Below are positions 28,350-37,196 of a stretch of 64,000 nt of DNA, one piece after another. Location: assembly GCA_021772615.1 (NCBI GenBank), contig JAJFLQ010000040.1:171619-235618 (forward strand), given 5' to 3'. Made by a program: the position numbers and the translations under genes. The notes beneath the pieces were generated by a model, which worked only from the letters and a program-made list of their open reading frames with translations, was not told the DNA's origin and ran no database searches. The stretch is from Verrucomicrobiota bacterium (lineage in GTDB: Bacteria > Verrucomicrobiota > Lentisphaeria > JABSQK01 > JAJFLO01). Numbering within the stretch: position 1 is the stretch's first letter; each line of letters opens with the position of its first letter.

Positions 28350-29705
28350 TTATTTGCGATAGTCGGCCGGATTTATGCCGTGTTTCTTGAATTTGTCGTA
28401 GAGAGTTTTACGCGGCACTTTCAGGGCTTCGCTGGTCTGATCGATGTTGCCGTGGTGTCGTGCAACCTCGCGCTCAAGCATGCGTTTTTCGATCATCGCG
28501 ACGATTTCCGGCAAGGATTTCTCGTGGAACTCGCTGTTGTCGATAACGATCTGTGCCGCTTCGAATAGCGATGTATACCCTGACAACGCTACCCGCTCTG
28601 CCATATTCTGTAATTCCCTGACGTTTCCCGGCCACTCCGCTGCCATCAGATGACCAACGACACCCGCATTCAGCGGTGGAACGGGGCGCTGGTAGCGGGT
28701 GCAGGACTTGGTCAAGAAATACTGAAACAACGTCGGAATATCAGTTTTCCGTTCACGAAGCGGTGGTAGATTTACCGGAATGACGTTGAGCCGATAGTAC
28801 AGGTCTTCACGAAATTTACCTTCAGCAGCAATGGTTTGCAGGTCCGACTGCGTCGCCGCGATAATCCGCACGTCTACCGGAATGATCTTGTTTGAACCGA
28901 GGCGCTGTATGGACCGGTCTTCCAGCACTCGCAATAACTTCACCTGCAGCGACAATGGCATCGAATCGATTTCATCAAGAAACAGCGTGCCGCCGCTCGC
29001 GTGTTCGATCATACCGATCCTCTGCTTGACCGCGCTGGTAAATGCGCCGGCTTCGTGCCCGAATAATTCACTATCGAAAATTGGTTCCGGCACGGCGCCG
29101 CAGTTAATCGCCACGAAATTCTTACCGGACCGATTGCTCTGACTATGAAGGCACCGGGCAACCAACTCCTTGCCGGTTCCGGTCTCGCCTTTAATGAGAA
29201 CATTGACGTCCAGGTCAGCAATGTTCCCGATCAATTCACGTAAGCGCACAATCGCAGGGGAGTCGCCTTTCAATACGCCATGTTCACCCGGCACCGAAAG
29301 GACTTGTGACCGCAAACTTTTGTTCTCAAGGACCAGTGCGCGTTTCTCCAGTGCCCGGCGCACGGAGCCGATCAGCATCGATTTGTCGACTGGTTTGACG
29401 ATATAATCATAGGCTCCGTCACGCATCGCCTGTACCGCGGTTTTCACATCGCCATGGCCTGTTACCAGAATCACCGGCAAATCCGGATCGATTGCCAGCG
29501 CTTTGTGCATGAACTCAAGCCCGTCAACATCCGGCATCTTGATATCCGTGAGCAGGATCGAGTTGCTGTTAGGCTCGAATTCCTTCAGCACGCGTGATGC
29601 CGAGTCAAAGCATCGGGTTGTGAACGACGCATTGGTGAGCATCTGGTCGAGCCATTCACGAAAATCTTCGTCGTCGTCGACGACGTAAACGATTCCGTCT
29701 GCCAT
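28350..29705 (-). CDS. Sigma-54-dependent response regulator, NtrC/DctD type
   Basis: The 451-residue activator has a receiver domain (acceptor Asp in LTDIKMPDVDG), an AAA+ domain (Walker A GETGTGKE, Walker B GGTLFLDEID) and a Fis-type HTH at the C-terminus (ARHHGNIDQTSEALKVPRKT), the last closest to DctD. It should drive open-complex formation by sigma-54 RNA polymerase. Loop 1, which contacts sigma-54, reads GAFTSA where nearly all relatives have GAFTGA. The gene lies 129 bases after the CHASE2 kinase gene on the same strand, so the two are a likely kinase-regulator pair. AGGA precedes the ATG by 7 bases. Confidence 0.94.
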   Translation of the reverse strand: MADGIVYVVDDDEDFREWLDQMLTNASFTTRCFDSASRVLKEFEPNSNSILLTDIKMPDVDGLEFMHKALAIDPDLPVILVTGHGDVKTAVQAMRDGAYDYIVKPVDKSMLIGSVRRALEKRALVLENKSLRSQVLSVPGEHGVLKGDSPAIVRLRELIGNIADLDVNVLIKGETGTGKELVARCLHSQSNRSGKNFVAINCGAVPEPIFDSELFGHEAGAFTSAVKQRIGMIEHASGGTLFLDEIDSMPLSLQVKLLRVLEDRSIQRLGSNKIIPVDVRIIAATQSDLQTIAAEGKFREDLYYRLNVIPVNLPPLRERKTDIPTLFQYFLTKSCTRYQRPVPPLNAGVVGHLMAAEWPGNVRELQNMAERVALSGYTSLFEAAQIVIDNSEFHEKSLPEIVAMIEKRMLEREVARHHGNIDQTSEALKVPRKTLYDKFKKHGINPADYRK

Positions 29706-29834
29706 ATATTTTTCCTATCCGACTGGTTCACACACAGGGCGATAAACCTACTTCGGGCGACGGTTCATTTCAAGTTTGAGCATCGGGCGCCAGCGGACCG
29801 GCGGGGTGGTTCTGTAACCGGGATCAGTCCGGTA

Positions 29835-31844
29835 CTATCGGTTTGCGAGGGGAAATGTCACGGTGAAGGTCGAACCCGAGCCAACGGCGCTCTTGCAGGA
29901 GATGCTACCCTCCATCGAATCAACCAGCTTGCGAACGATAAACAGGCCCAGGCCCACGGATTGTTCGCCCCCAGTTGGTTTCGGGCTCAGTCGGGAGAAC
30001 TTCTGGAATAGCATGTCCTGATCTTCGGCAGACAGGCCGGGGCCCTGATCGCAAATGTCGCAGCGGCCGTATGCGCCGTTCTCGGATACCGTCACGATGA
30101 CGGTCACGGTGGACGTCGCCGGGGAATATTTCAATGCATTCGAGATGAGGTTGTCGAGTATTTGTTCAAGAGCATTGTGGTCCGCAGTGATGTCGATTTT
30201 CTGCTCCGGAACGTCAAAGAGCAAGCGGATGTCCTTTTCCTCCGCCCGCGGACGATGGCGGTCTACGACGTCCAGTACGGCGTTACGAAATTCAATCCGG
30301 ACCATTGAATAATTCATATTCCCGGTTTCGATCGCATTGACGTCCAGTAAGTTATTGATCATCGCGAACATCCGATTTGTACTTCGACTAATGATCCCCG
30401 CGAAACGGATGATCTGGTCTTTGGTGTAGTCGTCGTAGTCCTCGAAGATAGTGTCGGCAAATCCCTGAATCGCGGATAGCGGGCTGCGTAGGTCGTGCGC
30501 GGCCATGCCGAGGAACTCATTTTTCTCGCGATTTAAATCCGTAAGCTGCACGTTTTTTTCGTCGAGTTCACGCGTTCGTTCCTGAACCTTCGACTCGAGT
30601 GTCCGATTGGTCTGTTCCAATTCGGCGTTTACCACCCGCAATTGCCGGAACATCGCCCGTAGTTTCTCATACGAGTATAATACGTGCACCGCGACCGCGG
30701 CGGCCCATAATGCTATGGCCGGCGCCGCGACGGGCACCCACGTTTGGAGCGAAAATGCAATCGCTGTCGCGCCAACAAGACATGCCGATGTGACGCCCAG
30801 AAGCAGCAGCAGCCACCACGGCCGACGGCATATGAAGCCTATCGCCGCACCAATCAGGCACCACAATACCAACCAGATTGTTTCGGCCCGCTCGGTCCAC
30901 ACGCGCATTGGTACGTCCTCGCCGAGTGCGATACGGATGAGCTGGTTTGCCACGGCAGCGTGGAGTTCTACACCCCAGTGACGGTATTTTACCGGCGTCA
31001 TGGCATGGTCTTTGAGGCTGTCCGCTACAGTACCGATGACAACCGCTTTGCCGCGTATCGCGGACAGGTCGACGTCGGGATTAAGAACGTCGTGCAGCGT
31101 CAAAACCGGGTAGGAAACCGGCCCTCGAAAATCCATTAAAATCTGGTAGCCGCCCGCATCGGTGCGGACATATGCGCCGGTATCCGGCTGAACCGGCGGG
31201 ATTTCGGCGTTGCCGAAACGTAAATTAGATGGCGTTGCATCGCCGGTCCGGGGATAGATCTCATGCAGCGCCAGATACCGGGAAGCCAGCTGAAAAGACA
31301 GCGAAAAATAATGGTTGCTGCCGTCGTCCATAAAAAGAATGGCGCGACGTATAACATTGTCAATTCCAGTATCGATCAACAGATCGTTGAAGCCGACCTG
31401 ATCCGGCCGGTCGGAGAGGCACGAGGGTGGCGGGATCTCGAATTTTCCCGCTGCTCCCATTTTCGCGACCATGAGAACGTTTGGATGGCGGGTAATCACA
31501 TCATTCAGGCCATCGAATGCCGAACTGTCCGCCGGCACTGGCATATCGCGATATAAATCGACGCCGATCGCTGCAGGTTCGTGTTCAAGAAGCCGTTCCA
31601 GCACCGCTGCCAGATTCCTGTCTGTGATTGGCCATCCGTCTTGCAGGTCGTCTTCGGTTATACCTACAATCGTGATATACGGGTCGTTGATCGCGGCGGT
31701 GGATCGCCAGCGGACCCACTGATCGTAGGCTCGAAAATCAATGAATTGGAAATGTCCCTGTGTGCGTAGCCCCGCGATGGTTATCAATGCGGCTGCGACG
31801 ACCAGTGGGCCGACAATCAATATTCTCGTGGATGGTAATGTCAT
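29835..31844 (-). CDS. CHASE2-domain sensor histidine kinase
   Basis: The 669-residue kinase has one N-terminal membrane segment, an extracytoplasmic CHASE2 domain (about 30-315, including GVDLYRDMP and VVIGTVADSLKD), three further membrane segments (about 322-395), a coiled coil and a kinase core: HisKA with the acceptor in AAHDLRSPLSAI, and an ATPase domain with LISNALKYSP and GLGLFIVRK. CHASE2 is an extracellular ligand sensor. The gene lies 89 bases after the exoprotein gene and just before the sigma-54 activator, so it probably reads a signal linked to the secreted protein and phosphorylates that activator. Its kinase core resembles that of the receiver-kinase at 47.6 kb. Confidence 0.93.
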   Translation of the reverse strand: MTLPSTRILIVGPLVVAAALITIAGLRTQGHFQFIDFRAYDQWVRWRSTAAINDPYITIVGITEDDLQDGWPITDRNLAAVLERLLEHEPAAIGVDLYRDMPVPADSSAFDGLNDVITRHPNVLMVAKMGAAGKFEIPPPSCLSDRPDQVGFNDLLIDTGIDNVIRRAILFMDDGSNHYFSLSFQLASRYLALHEIYPRTGDATPSNLRFGNAEIPPVQPDTGAYVRTDAGGYQILMDFRGPVSYPVLTLHDVLNPDVDLSAIRGKAVVIGTVADSLKDHAMTPVKYRHWGVELHAAVANQLIRIALGEDVPMRVWTERAETIWLVLWCLIGAAIGFICRRPWWLLLLLGVTSACLVGATAIAFSLQTWVPVAAPAIALWAAAVAVHVLYSYEKLRAMFRQLRVVNAELEQTNRTLESKVQERTRELDEKNVQLTDLNREKNEFLGMAAHDLRSPLSAIQGFADTIFEDYDDYTKDQIIRFAGIISRSTNRMFAMINNLLDVNAIETGNMNYSMVRIEFRNAVLDVVDRHRPRAEEKDIRLLFDVPEQKIDITADHNALEQILDNLISNALKYSPATSTVTVIVTVSENGAYGRCDICDQGPGLSAEDQDMLFQKFSRLSPKPTGGEQSVGLGLFIVRKLVDSMEGSISCKSAVGSGSTFTVTFPLANR

Positions 31845-31933
31845 ACTGGCGTACGTGGCTCGCGCTGCGGGGGAGTGGCGGTGCGATCGACAGGAACCGC
31901 GGGCCGGCCCGAATCCAGTTGGTGGCGTTTCCT

Positions 31934-34900
31934 TCAGTCCGCCGTGTTGCTCGTGCCGGATCTGTCTGCGAATGTTCCGGTCAAGAATTTGACCGGCTCA
32001 ACCGGCAGCCCGCCGCGGCCGACAACGATGAAGCTGCTGATGTCGTCGGTGAGTTTCACCGCACAGCGTTCCCGGAGGATTCCTTCGGGGCTCAACATCA
32101 CGTCGGACAACGTAACCAGCTCACCCGAAATGTCGATATCAGGTGCGAAAATATTGATGCTACCGGCGACGCCGAATTTTGATGATGCATCGATGACACT
32201 GTGCTTGTCCAGCAGAAATACCTGCGTTGTCACCGAAATGTCGCCGCCTGCGCCGTTGATTGCATTGGCGGCGACCCGCGAATTTTGAATGATCGTGTGG
32301 ACCGGATCGATGGTTATGTTACCGCCGTCATTACCTGCTTCTGCTGTCACGACACTATCGCGAAAGCGAATGATTGTCGGGGCCGTCAGCACAATATTTC
32401 CGCCGTCGAGGTGGGATTCGGCAGACAACCGTCCGTTGTACAGGAGAATACGGTTGCCGCTACGAATGTGTATGCTTCCGCCCCGGCTCGCTGCTGCTGC
32501 GGTCGTGACTTCGCTGCCGCCGGTGAGAACGACCGAGTTGTCGGCACTCAGCGTGACGTTTCCGGCATCGCCTGTACCCAGGCCGCTTGTCGCGATCGAC
32601 GACGCTTCGTGCATCTCAATGGTCGCCGCCGACACAACGATATCGCCGCCACCGCCGGCTTCTTCTGTCGAGGCACTGATGCGAGCGGCTCCCGTCATCC
32701 GCAGCGACGGTGTGCTTATTGTAATGCGACCAGCCGGCCCGTCGCCGAACGCATTGGTGAAAATGCCGTTCACGTCATCCGACAGTTCGTCCCGTACGAT
32801 ATCGCCGGTCCCTGCGATCGTGATGGACTCCCTGGCGATCAACGTTATCTCTGCCTGCGTATCAAGATTGTCACTGAAGTTGTTGCCCTCGATAGCGCTG
32901 AAATTTGCCATTTCGATCACGCGAGCGTTGATGCGAATCGTGCCTGGTGCGCCGAGCGCCAGCGCCGCCGCAAATATCGAAGAATCGTCGATTGCAACAT
33001 GATCCGCAGCGATCGTGGTTGTACCACCGTCGCCAGTGGTGAATGAATCGGACGATATTTCGGAATCATTGATGACGTTCAGCCGTTTCGCCTCGATAAC
33101 GATATCGCCGGCGTCACCGAAATTCCCGAAGTCCTCGAAGTCGACAATTTCCCCACCATCGCCGAACGCGTCCGAATTCGTGAAATCACCACCAGCACCA
33201 AAGTCCTCGAAGTCGCCGTTGCCGTCATCGCATCCTTGACCTGCGTCGGGGCCCTCGTCCAGAATTGTGCGCGAACCGATCACACTCTGATTCACCAGCA
33301 GTCGATCGATGGCTGTAGCGCGAATCGTTCCGCCGTTGCCTGCGCCAAACGTATCGGAACCGACGTGGCTTTGGTCTCGTATCTCGATTGTCGTCGCTGC
33401 GATCTCGATACTGCCGCCCTCGCCGGTAGCGCTGCTACTGACAGCAGCGGATATGTCTGAGTTCTCGATCAAGATCGTTTCGGTTGCATCCAGCGTAATC
33501 GAGCCGCCGTCGCCGTCGGCCGTGGTGTCGGTCGCGATGACGCTGAGACCAAGAATCTCGATATCCGTTGCGGTGATGTCGACGGTGCCGCCGTCGCCGT
33601 CGCCGCACGTGTCCGAGGCTATCGAGCTGAAATCCCGAAGCTCGACTGTCTCGGCGGTGATTTGAATGGTGCCTCCATCGCCCTCGCCCTCCGTGCCTGT
33701 CGCTATATGGCTTACATTTCGAAGCTCCAGCGTCGTGGCCGCAATCGCGATCGTACCGCCGTCGCCGGTGGCGCCTTCAATAACATTTGCGGACATACTT
33801 GAATCATCGAGCAGTATGGCTCCCGCAATATTGAGCGTGACGGTTCCGCCGTTGCCGGCTCCCTCGTTGTCGGTGGAAATAAATGACAGGTTGAGCAGGG
33901 TGAGTGCCGTACTTTCCAGAAATACGTCACCGCTGTCGCCGTCCCCGGTCGATATTGCAGAGATGAACGCATCGTCAAACGTCACCGGGCCGTCGATAAT
34001 CAACGACACGCTCCCGCCGTCACCGCTGTTCTCGCTGTCCGATGCGAAGACACTTTCGTGAAATGCATCAATACGGTGTGCGTAAACGGTAATATTGCCG
34101 CCGTCCCCTACGCCGCCATCGGCCGCGTTTGCGGCGATCTCGCCATGAACCAACAGGATGCTTCCGTCTATGTCAATGGTAATCGTGCCGCCATCGCCGT
34201 CACCTTCATTTATGGTGATGATGCGGCTATCTACGATCTCGAGCGTGGATGCACGAATCACTACGTCACCGCCATCACCATCACGGACCGTGCTTGCCGA
34301 GACTTCAGACGCATCTATGAGGATTGAGTCGGAGACCTCCAGCGATACCACTCCGCCGTTACCCGATTCGAAATTGTCCGTACTGATAAACCCGTTGTTT
34401 GAAATGGTCAGTTCATGACTCGTAACGGTCACGTTCCCACTGTCGCCGTCTCCTTCCGCCATCGCCGTCACAGACGACTGGTTGATGATGATTCCTTCTT
34501 CGATATCGATGACAATATTACCGCCATCGCCGTCGCCGACATTGTTTGTCGAAATTTCGCTGTTGTTACTCAATGTCAAAACGCGTCCGGTCAGCGTGAT
34601 ATCCCCGCCGTCCCCGTGATCTGCCGCTATGGAGCTGATGGTACTATCGTCAACAATCAGTTCATCGAAGGTGATGATCAATGCAGCGCCGTCCCCGTTC
34701 TCCACAGCGTCGGTAAATACTTCCGCATTGTTTGCTAGCACGAGTGTTCCGATGTCTAGAAATATCGAACCTGCGTCACCGGTGGCGCCGGACGAGGCAT
34801 CGATAATACCGCCGTCAATCGTCATCCCAGGTGCGGTGATACGAACGTCGCCGCCGTCGCCGGCGCCAAGTGAGTCCGTAGCCAGGCCGGTGTCGATGTC

Positions 34901-36142
34901 ATCACCATCGGTGTCCTCGATCACGATCGATTCGGTGGCAACGATGATGACGTCGCCGCTGTCGCCGCTGGCCTCGCCGGAGCCGGCGATGAATGCATTG
35001 TCACGAATCAACACTGTTTTTGCCGCGACGTCGAACCTCCCGCCGTCGCCCGTGCTGGTCCCCCCGAACATGATCTCTGAGTTGGCGATATCCAGATGAC
35101 CGGAGTCGATCGCGATGACGCCGGAGTCACCGTCGCCGATTGTTTCCAGTGTGATGAGGCTGTCGATGATCGCGGTCGATGTCGCAATCAGTGATACGCT
35201 GCCTCCATTGCCGGCGCCGAGCACCTGCGCACTGATCTCGGAATGACTGTGAATCTGTATCGCGTCCTTTGCTCTGATAACGATATTGCCGCCCGTAATG
35301 GTCGAATTATCGGTTATGATCGTCGTACCCGTCAGTGTAATATTTTTTCCTTCCAGATGCACCGCGCCGCCGCCGTCTCCTGCGATGCTGAGGCTGGAAT
35401 TTGTGACCAGGATGTCTCTGCCGGCACTATTGGCCAGGAATGAGGTGCCGGACGCGGGCACATCACCGTCACCCGCTGTTGACACCAGATTCACAGTCCC
35501 CGAATCGGCATCGATTTCGCTGTTGTTCACGGTGATCTCGCCAGCAACGATCGTGACCCCGGTGCCGGGAGCAAGTGTGAGCGCGGCGCCATCGACCACG
35601 ATGCCGGCGGGATTAGCTGTCAGAAATCCGAATGACTCCGGCGGCGCCGCGGTGAGCACCGTGTTTGTCATGAGAGCAGCATCGAAACGTCCGCCATCGC
35701 CGAGCTTGATTTGTTCGGCCGTACTCACGGCAAAGCTGCCGTCGACATCGATCTCGGCGCCGGGACCAAAGACCACACCATCGGGATTGATCAGAAAGAG
35801 ATTCGCATCGACAATTGTGGATTGAATCATGCCGTCAATCGTAGATGGCGACCCGCCGGTCACGCGCGAGAGGATATTGGAAATGGCATTCGGGCCACTG
35901 AAGACTGCGGACTGATTCGCACCGACATTGAAGTCGTGGAAACTATGGAATAGGTTGGCGCCGACGATTGTGCCGAGGTCGTGTGATACGTGATACTGCG
36001 GACCCTGCAGCTCGACCGCTGCGCCTACAGTGCCGTCGGTGGAAATCTGCCCGCAGACCGACAGCGTTGCAGCCCAGACAAGTGCGACAACCGCCCAGGG
36101 GCAAAGGCACCGGCGCGTTGAAGTATCAGCGGCACGCGTCAT
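31934..36142 (-). CDS. Two-partner secretion exoprotein (filamentous-haemagglutinin-type N-domain)
   Basis: The 1,402-residue protein starts with a signal peptide (VVALVWAATLSVCG), then a TPS domain (about 35-165, with FHDFNVGANQSAVFSGP and NPDGVVFGPGAEIDVDG) that is recognised by a TpsB pore. The rest is a long beta-helix of some thirty degenerate repeats marked by GDGG or GDGDGG. The end carries the Cys-containing tail motif CAVKLTDDISSFIVVGRGGLP, typical of the cyanobacterial-style family; no toxin domain is present. It should be surface-exposed or released as a fibre. Its ATG overlaps the DUF928 stop (ATGA). Large plus-strand ORFs across it are shadows of the repeats. No TpsB gene is in the window. 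Confidence 0.93.
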   Translation of the reverse strand: MTRAADTSTRRCLCPWAVVALVWAATLSVCGQISTDGTVGAAVELQGPQYHVSHDLGTIVGANLFHSFHDFNVGANQSAVFSGPNAISNILSRVTGGSPSTIDGMIQSTIVDANLFLINPDGVVFGPGAEIDVDGSFAVSTAEQIKLGDGGRFDAALMTNTVLTAAPPESFGFLTANPAGIVVDGAALTLAPGTGVTIVAGEITVNNSEIDADSGTVNLVSTAGDGDVPASGTSFLANSAGRDILVTNSSLSIAGDGGGAVHLEGKNITLTGTTIITDNSTITGGNIVIRAKDAIQIHSHSEISAQVLGAGNGGSVSLIATSTAIIDSLITLETIGDGDSGVIAIDSGHLDIANSEIMFGGTSTGDGGRFDVAAKTVLIRDNAFIAGSGEASGDSGDVIIVATESIVIEDTDGDDIDTGLATDSLGAGDGGDVRITAPGMTIDGGIIDASSGATGDAGSIFLDIGTLVLANNAEVFTDAVENGDGAALIITFDELIVDDSTISSIAADHGDGGDITLTGRVLTLSNNSEISTNNVGDGDGGNIVIDIEEGIIINQSSVTAMAEGDGDSGNVTVTSHELTISNNGFISTDNFESGNGGVVSLEVSDSILIDASEVSASTVRDGDGGDVVIRASTLEIVDSRIITINEGDGDGGTITIDIDGSILLVHGEIAANAADGGVGDGGNITVYAHRIDAFHESVFASDSENSGDGGSVSLIIDGPVTFDDAFISAISTGDGDSGDVFLESTALTLLNLSFISTDNEGAGNGGTVTLNIAGAILLDDSSMSANVIEGATGDGGTIAIAATTLELRNVSHIATGTEGEGDGGTIQITAETVELRDFSSIASDTCGDGDGGTVDITATDIEILGLSVIATDTTADGDGGSITLDATETILIENSDISAAVSSSATGEGGSIEIAATTIEIRDQSHVGSDTFGAGNGGTIRATAIDRLLVNQSVIGSRTILDEGPDAGQGCDDGNGDFEDFGAGGDFTNSDAFGDGGEIVDFEDFGNFGDAGDIVIEAKRLNVINDSEISSDSFTTGDGGTTTIAADHVAIDDSSIFAAALALGAPGTIRINARVIEMANFSAIEGNNFSDNLDTQAEITLIARESITIAGTGDIVRDELSDDVNGIFTNAFGDGPAGRITISTPSLRMTGAARISASTEEAGGGGDIVVSAATIEMHEASSIATSGLGTGDAGNVTLSADNSVVLTGGSEVTTAAAASRGGSIHIRSGNRILLYNGRLSAESHLDGGNIVLTAPTIIRFRDSVVTAEAGNDGGNITIDPVHTIIQNSRVAANAINGAGGDISVTTQVFLLDKHSVIDASSKFGVAGSINIFAPDIDISGELVTLSDVMLSPEGILRERCAVKLTDDISSFIVVGRGGLPVEPVKFLTGTFADRSGTSNTAD

Positions 36143-36876
36143 TCCGCGCCGGGTTCTTTCGTTGCCATATCCAGACCGACCTGACGCAACAAGTCATCGC
36201 GCAGATCCGTAAGAGATCGATCGTTCGGATTCGTGGCAATTTCTTTCGAGATTGCGTCGAGCGCATCGTACCAGATGCCGTGCTCCGCGTAAATGAAAGG
36301 AAGGTCTGTGGGACTGGCGCCTGTCAGCGTCTGCGTCAGGGACTCGTCCGGCTGCATCCTGGTAATCGTTCCGGTTGACACAAGGTCGCGTGCCCGATCA
36401 TCCGGGTTTGGGATCAACGCGATATTCCATTCATATTCGACGCCGGGTTTGAGTTTGATATCGCTGCTATCCAGATCCAGACGACGGATCCCAGCGTTGC
36501 CGGCGTCCTGCAGCGTCTTGTGCAGGACCGTGTCGTAGCCTTTGTTTACCGTCAATTCATAACTCATGTCGACCGGATCAGACTGGTACCAGTACAGCGT
36601 TGGCTGCGAGCGGGTCGTGAGGCCGGTGAACTCGGGAGACAATACAACAACAAACGGTCTGGCACTTGCGTTCATGCTGCGGACCCCGCCGCCTACCCGT
36701 GCCCGTGCCGTGGGTGTGCCCCGGAAGGGCGGCTTGAAAATGAGCCGACGTTCGGATTTCGCGATTGGTTCCGTCGTCGGTTTATCGACGGCAACGATTT
36801 CCTGGGCGTTGATCAGTCCCGTCGCCATTAAGCCCGCGACAATGCCGCGGCGCAGGGTTTTGTATGAATTTTTCAT
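36139..36876 (-). CDS. DUF928 protein, periplasmic
   Basis: The 245-residue protein has a signal peptide (GIVAGLMATGLINAQ) and the DUF928 pattern: ARVGGGVRSM, then VVLSPEFTGLTTRSQPTLYWY and a beta-sandwich body with YEWNIAL. DUF928 genes recur beside FHA-type exoproteins and CHAT or CHASE2 genes in cyanobacteria; their function is unknown. Translation is coupled to the exoprotein by ATGA overlap. GGAG lies 10 bases before the ATG, and a sigma-54-type promoter lies about 90 bases upstream. Confidence 0.88.
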   Translation of the reverse strand: MKNSYKTLRRGIVAGLMATGLINAQEIVAVDKPTTEPIAKSERRLIFKPPFRGTPTARARVGGGVRSMNASARPFVVVLSPEFTGLTTRSQPTLYWYQSDPVDMSYELTVNKGYDTVLHKTLQDAGNAGIRRLDLDSSDIKLKPGVEYEWNIALIPNPDDRARDLVSTGTITRMQPDESLTQTLTGASPTDLPFIYAEHGIWYDALDAISKEIATNPNDRSLTDLRDDLLRQVGLDMATKEPGAE

Positions 36877-37196
36877 ATGTTGTTATCTCCAGATGATGGC
36901 GGTGTCCGCCGTTTGTTCTTTGCGTGCGACAATAGTTGTGTCGTATGTCGCCGACAAACAGTGGAGCATATGGTGTGCCACATTATGTGAAGTCGGCCCG
37001 TGCGCCACCCGGACGAATCGAATTGCAATCGTTAACATTCTGAATCAATGTGTGTTACATGACGTTTTCTGGTATTGCCGCTGGCCATGCAATATCGAGC
37101 CGCTGCCTGTTCTATTCGCCGGACGTAACCATAGCGTGACCCCAACGGTATTCGGTGTGCGGGTTTCCGGACAGTGTTGTCGCCTGAATCATAGCA
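36877..37196. other. Promoter region of the DUF928-exoprotein genes
   Basis: This 320-base gap separates the CHAT gene from DUF928 and contains the sigma-54-type promoter at 36965-36980. An imperfect palindrome CGAATTGCAATCG (about 37017-37029) lies upstream of it and could be an activator site. No gene is seen. Confidence 0.5.
36965..36980 (-). promoter_or_regulatory. Sigma-54 promoter of the DUF928-exoprotein-kinase-activator genes
   Basis: On the reverse strand TGGCAC-ACCAT-ATGCT has a perfect -24 box, the GG-N10-GC spacing and one mismatch in the -12 box. Transcription would start near 36954, giving a leader of about 80 bases before the DUF928 ATG. Confidence 0.58.

Noticed and set aside
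31934-36142. Possible CRISPR or tandem DNA repeat array
   Set aside because: The repeats are protein-level and degenerate, with no constant DNA repeat or spacer length.
32201-36378. Many plus-strand ORFs of 60-280 residues
   Set aside because: They are shadows of the repetitive exoprotein gene; their Pro/Ser-rich repeats mirror the GDGG repeats.
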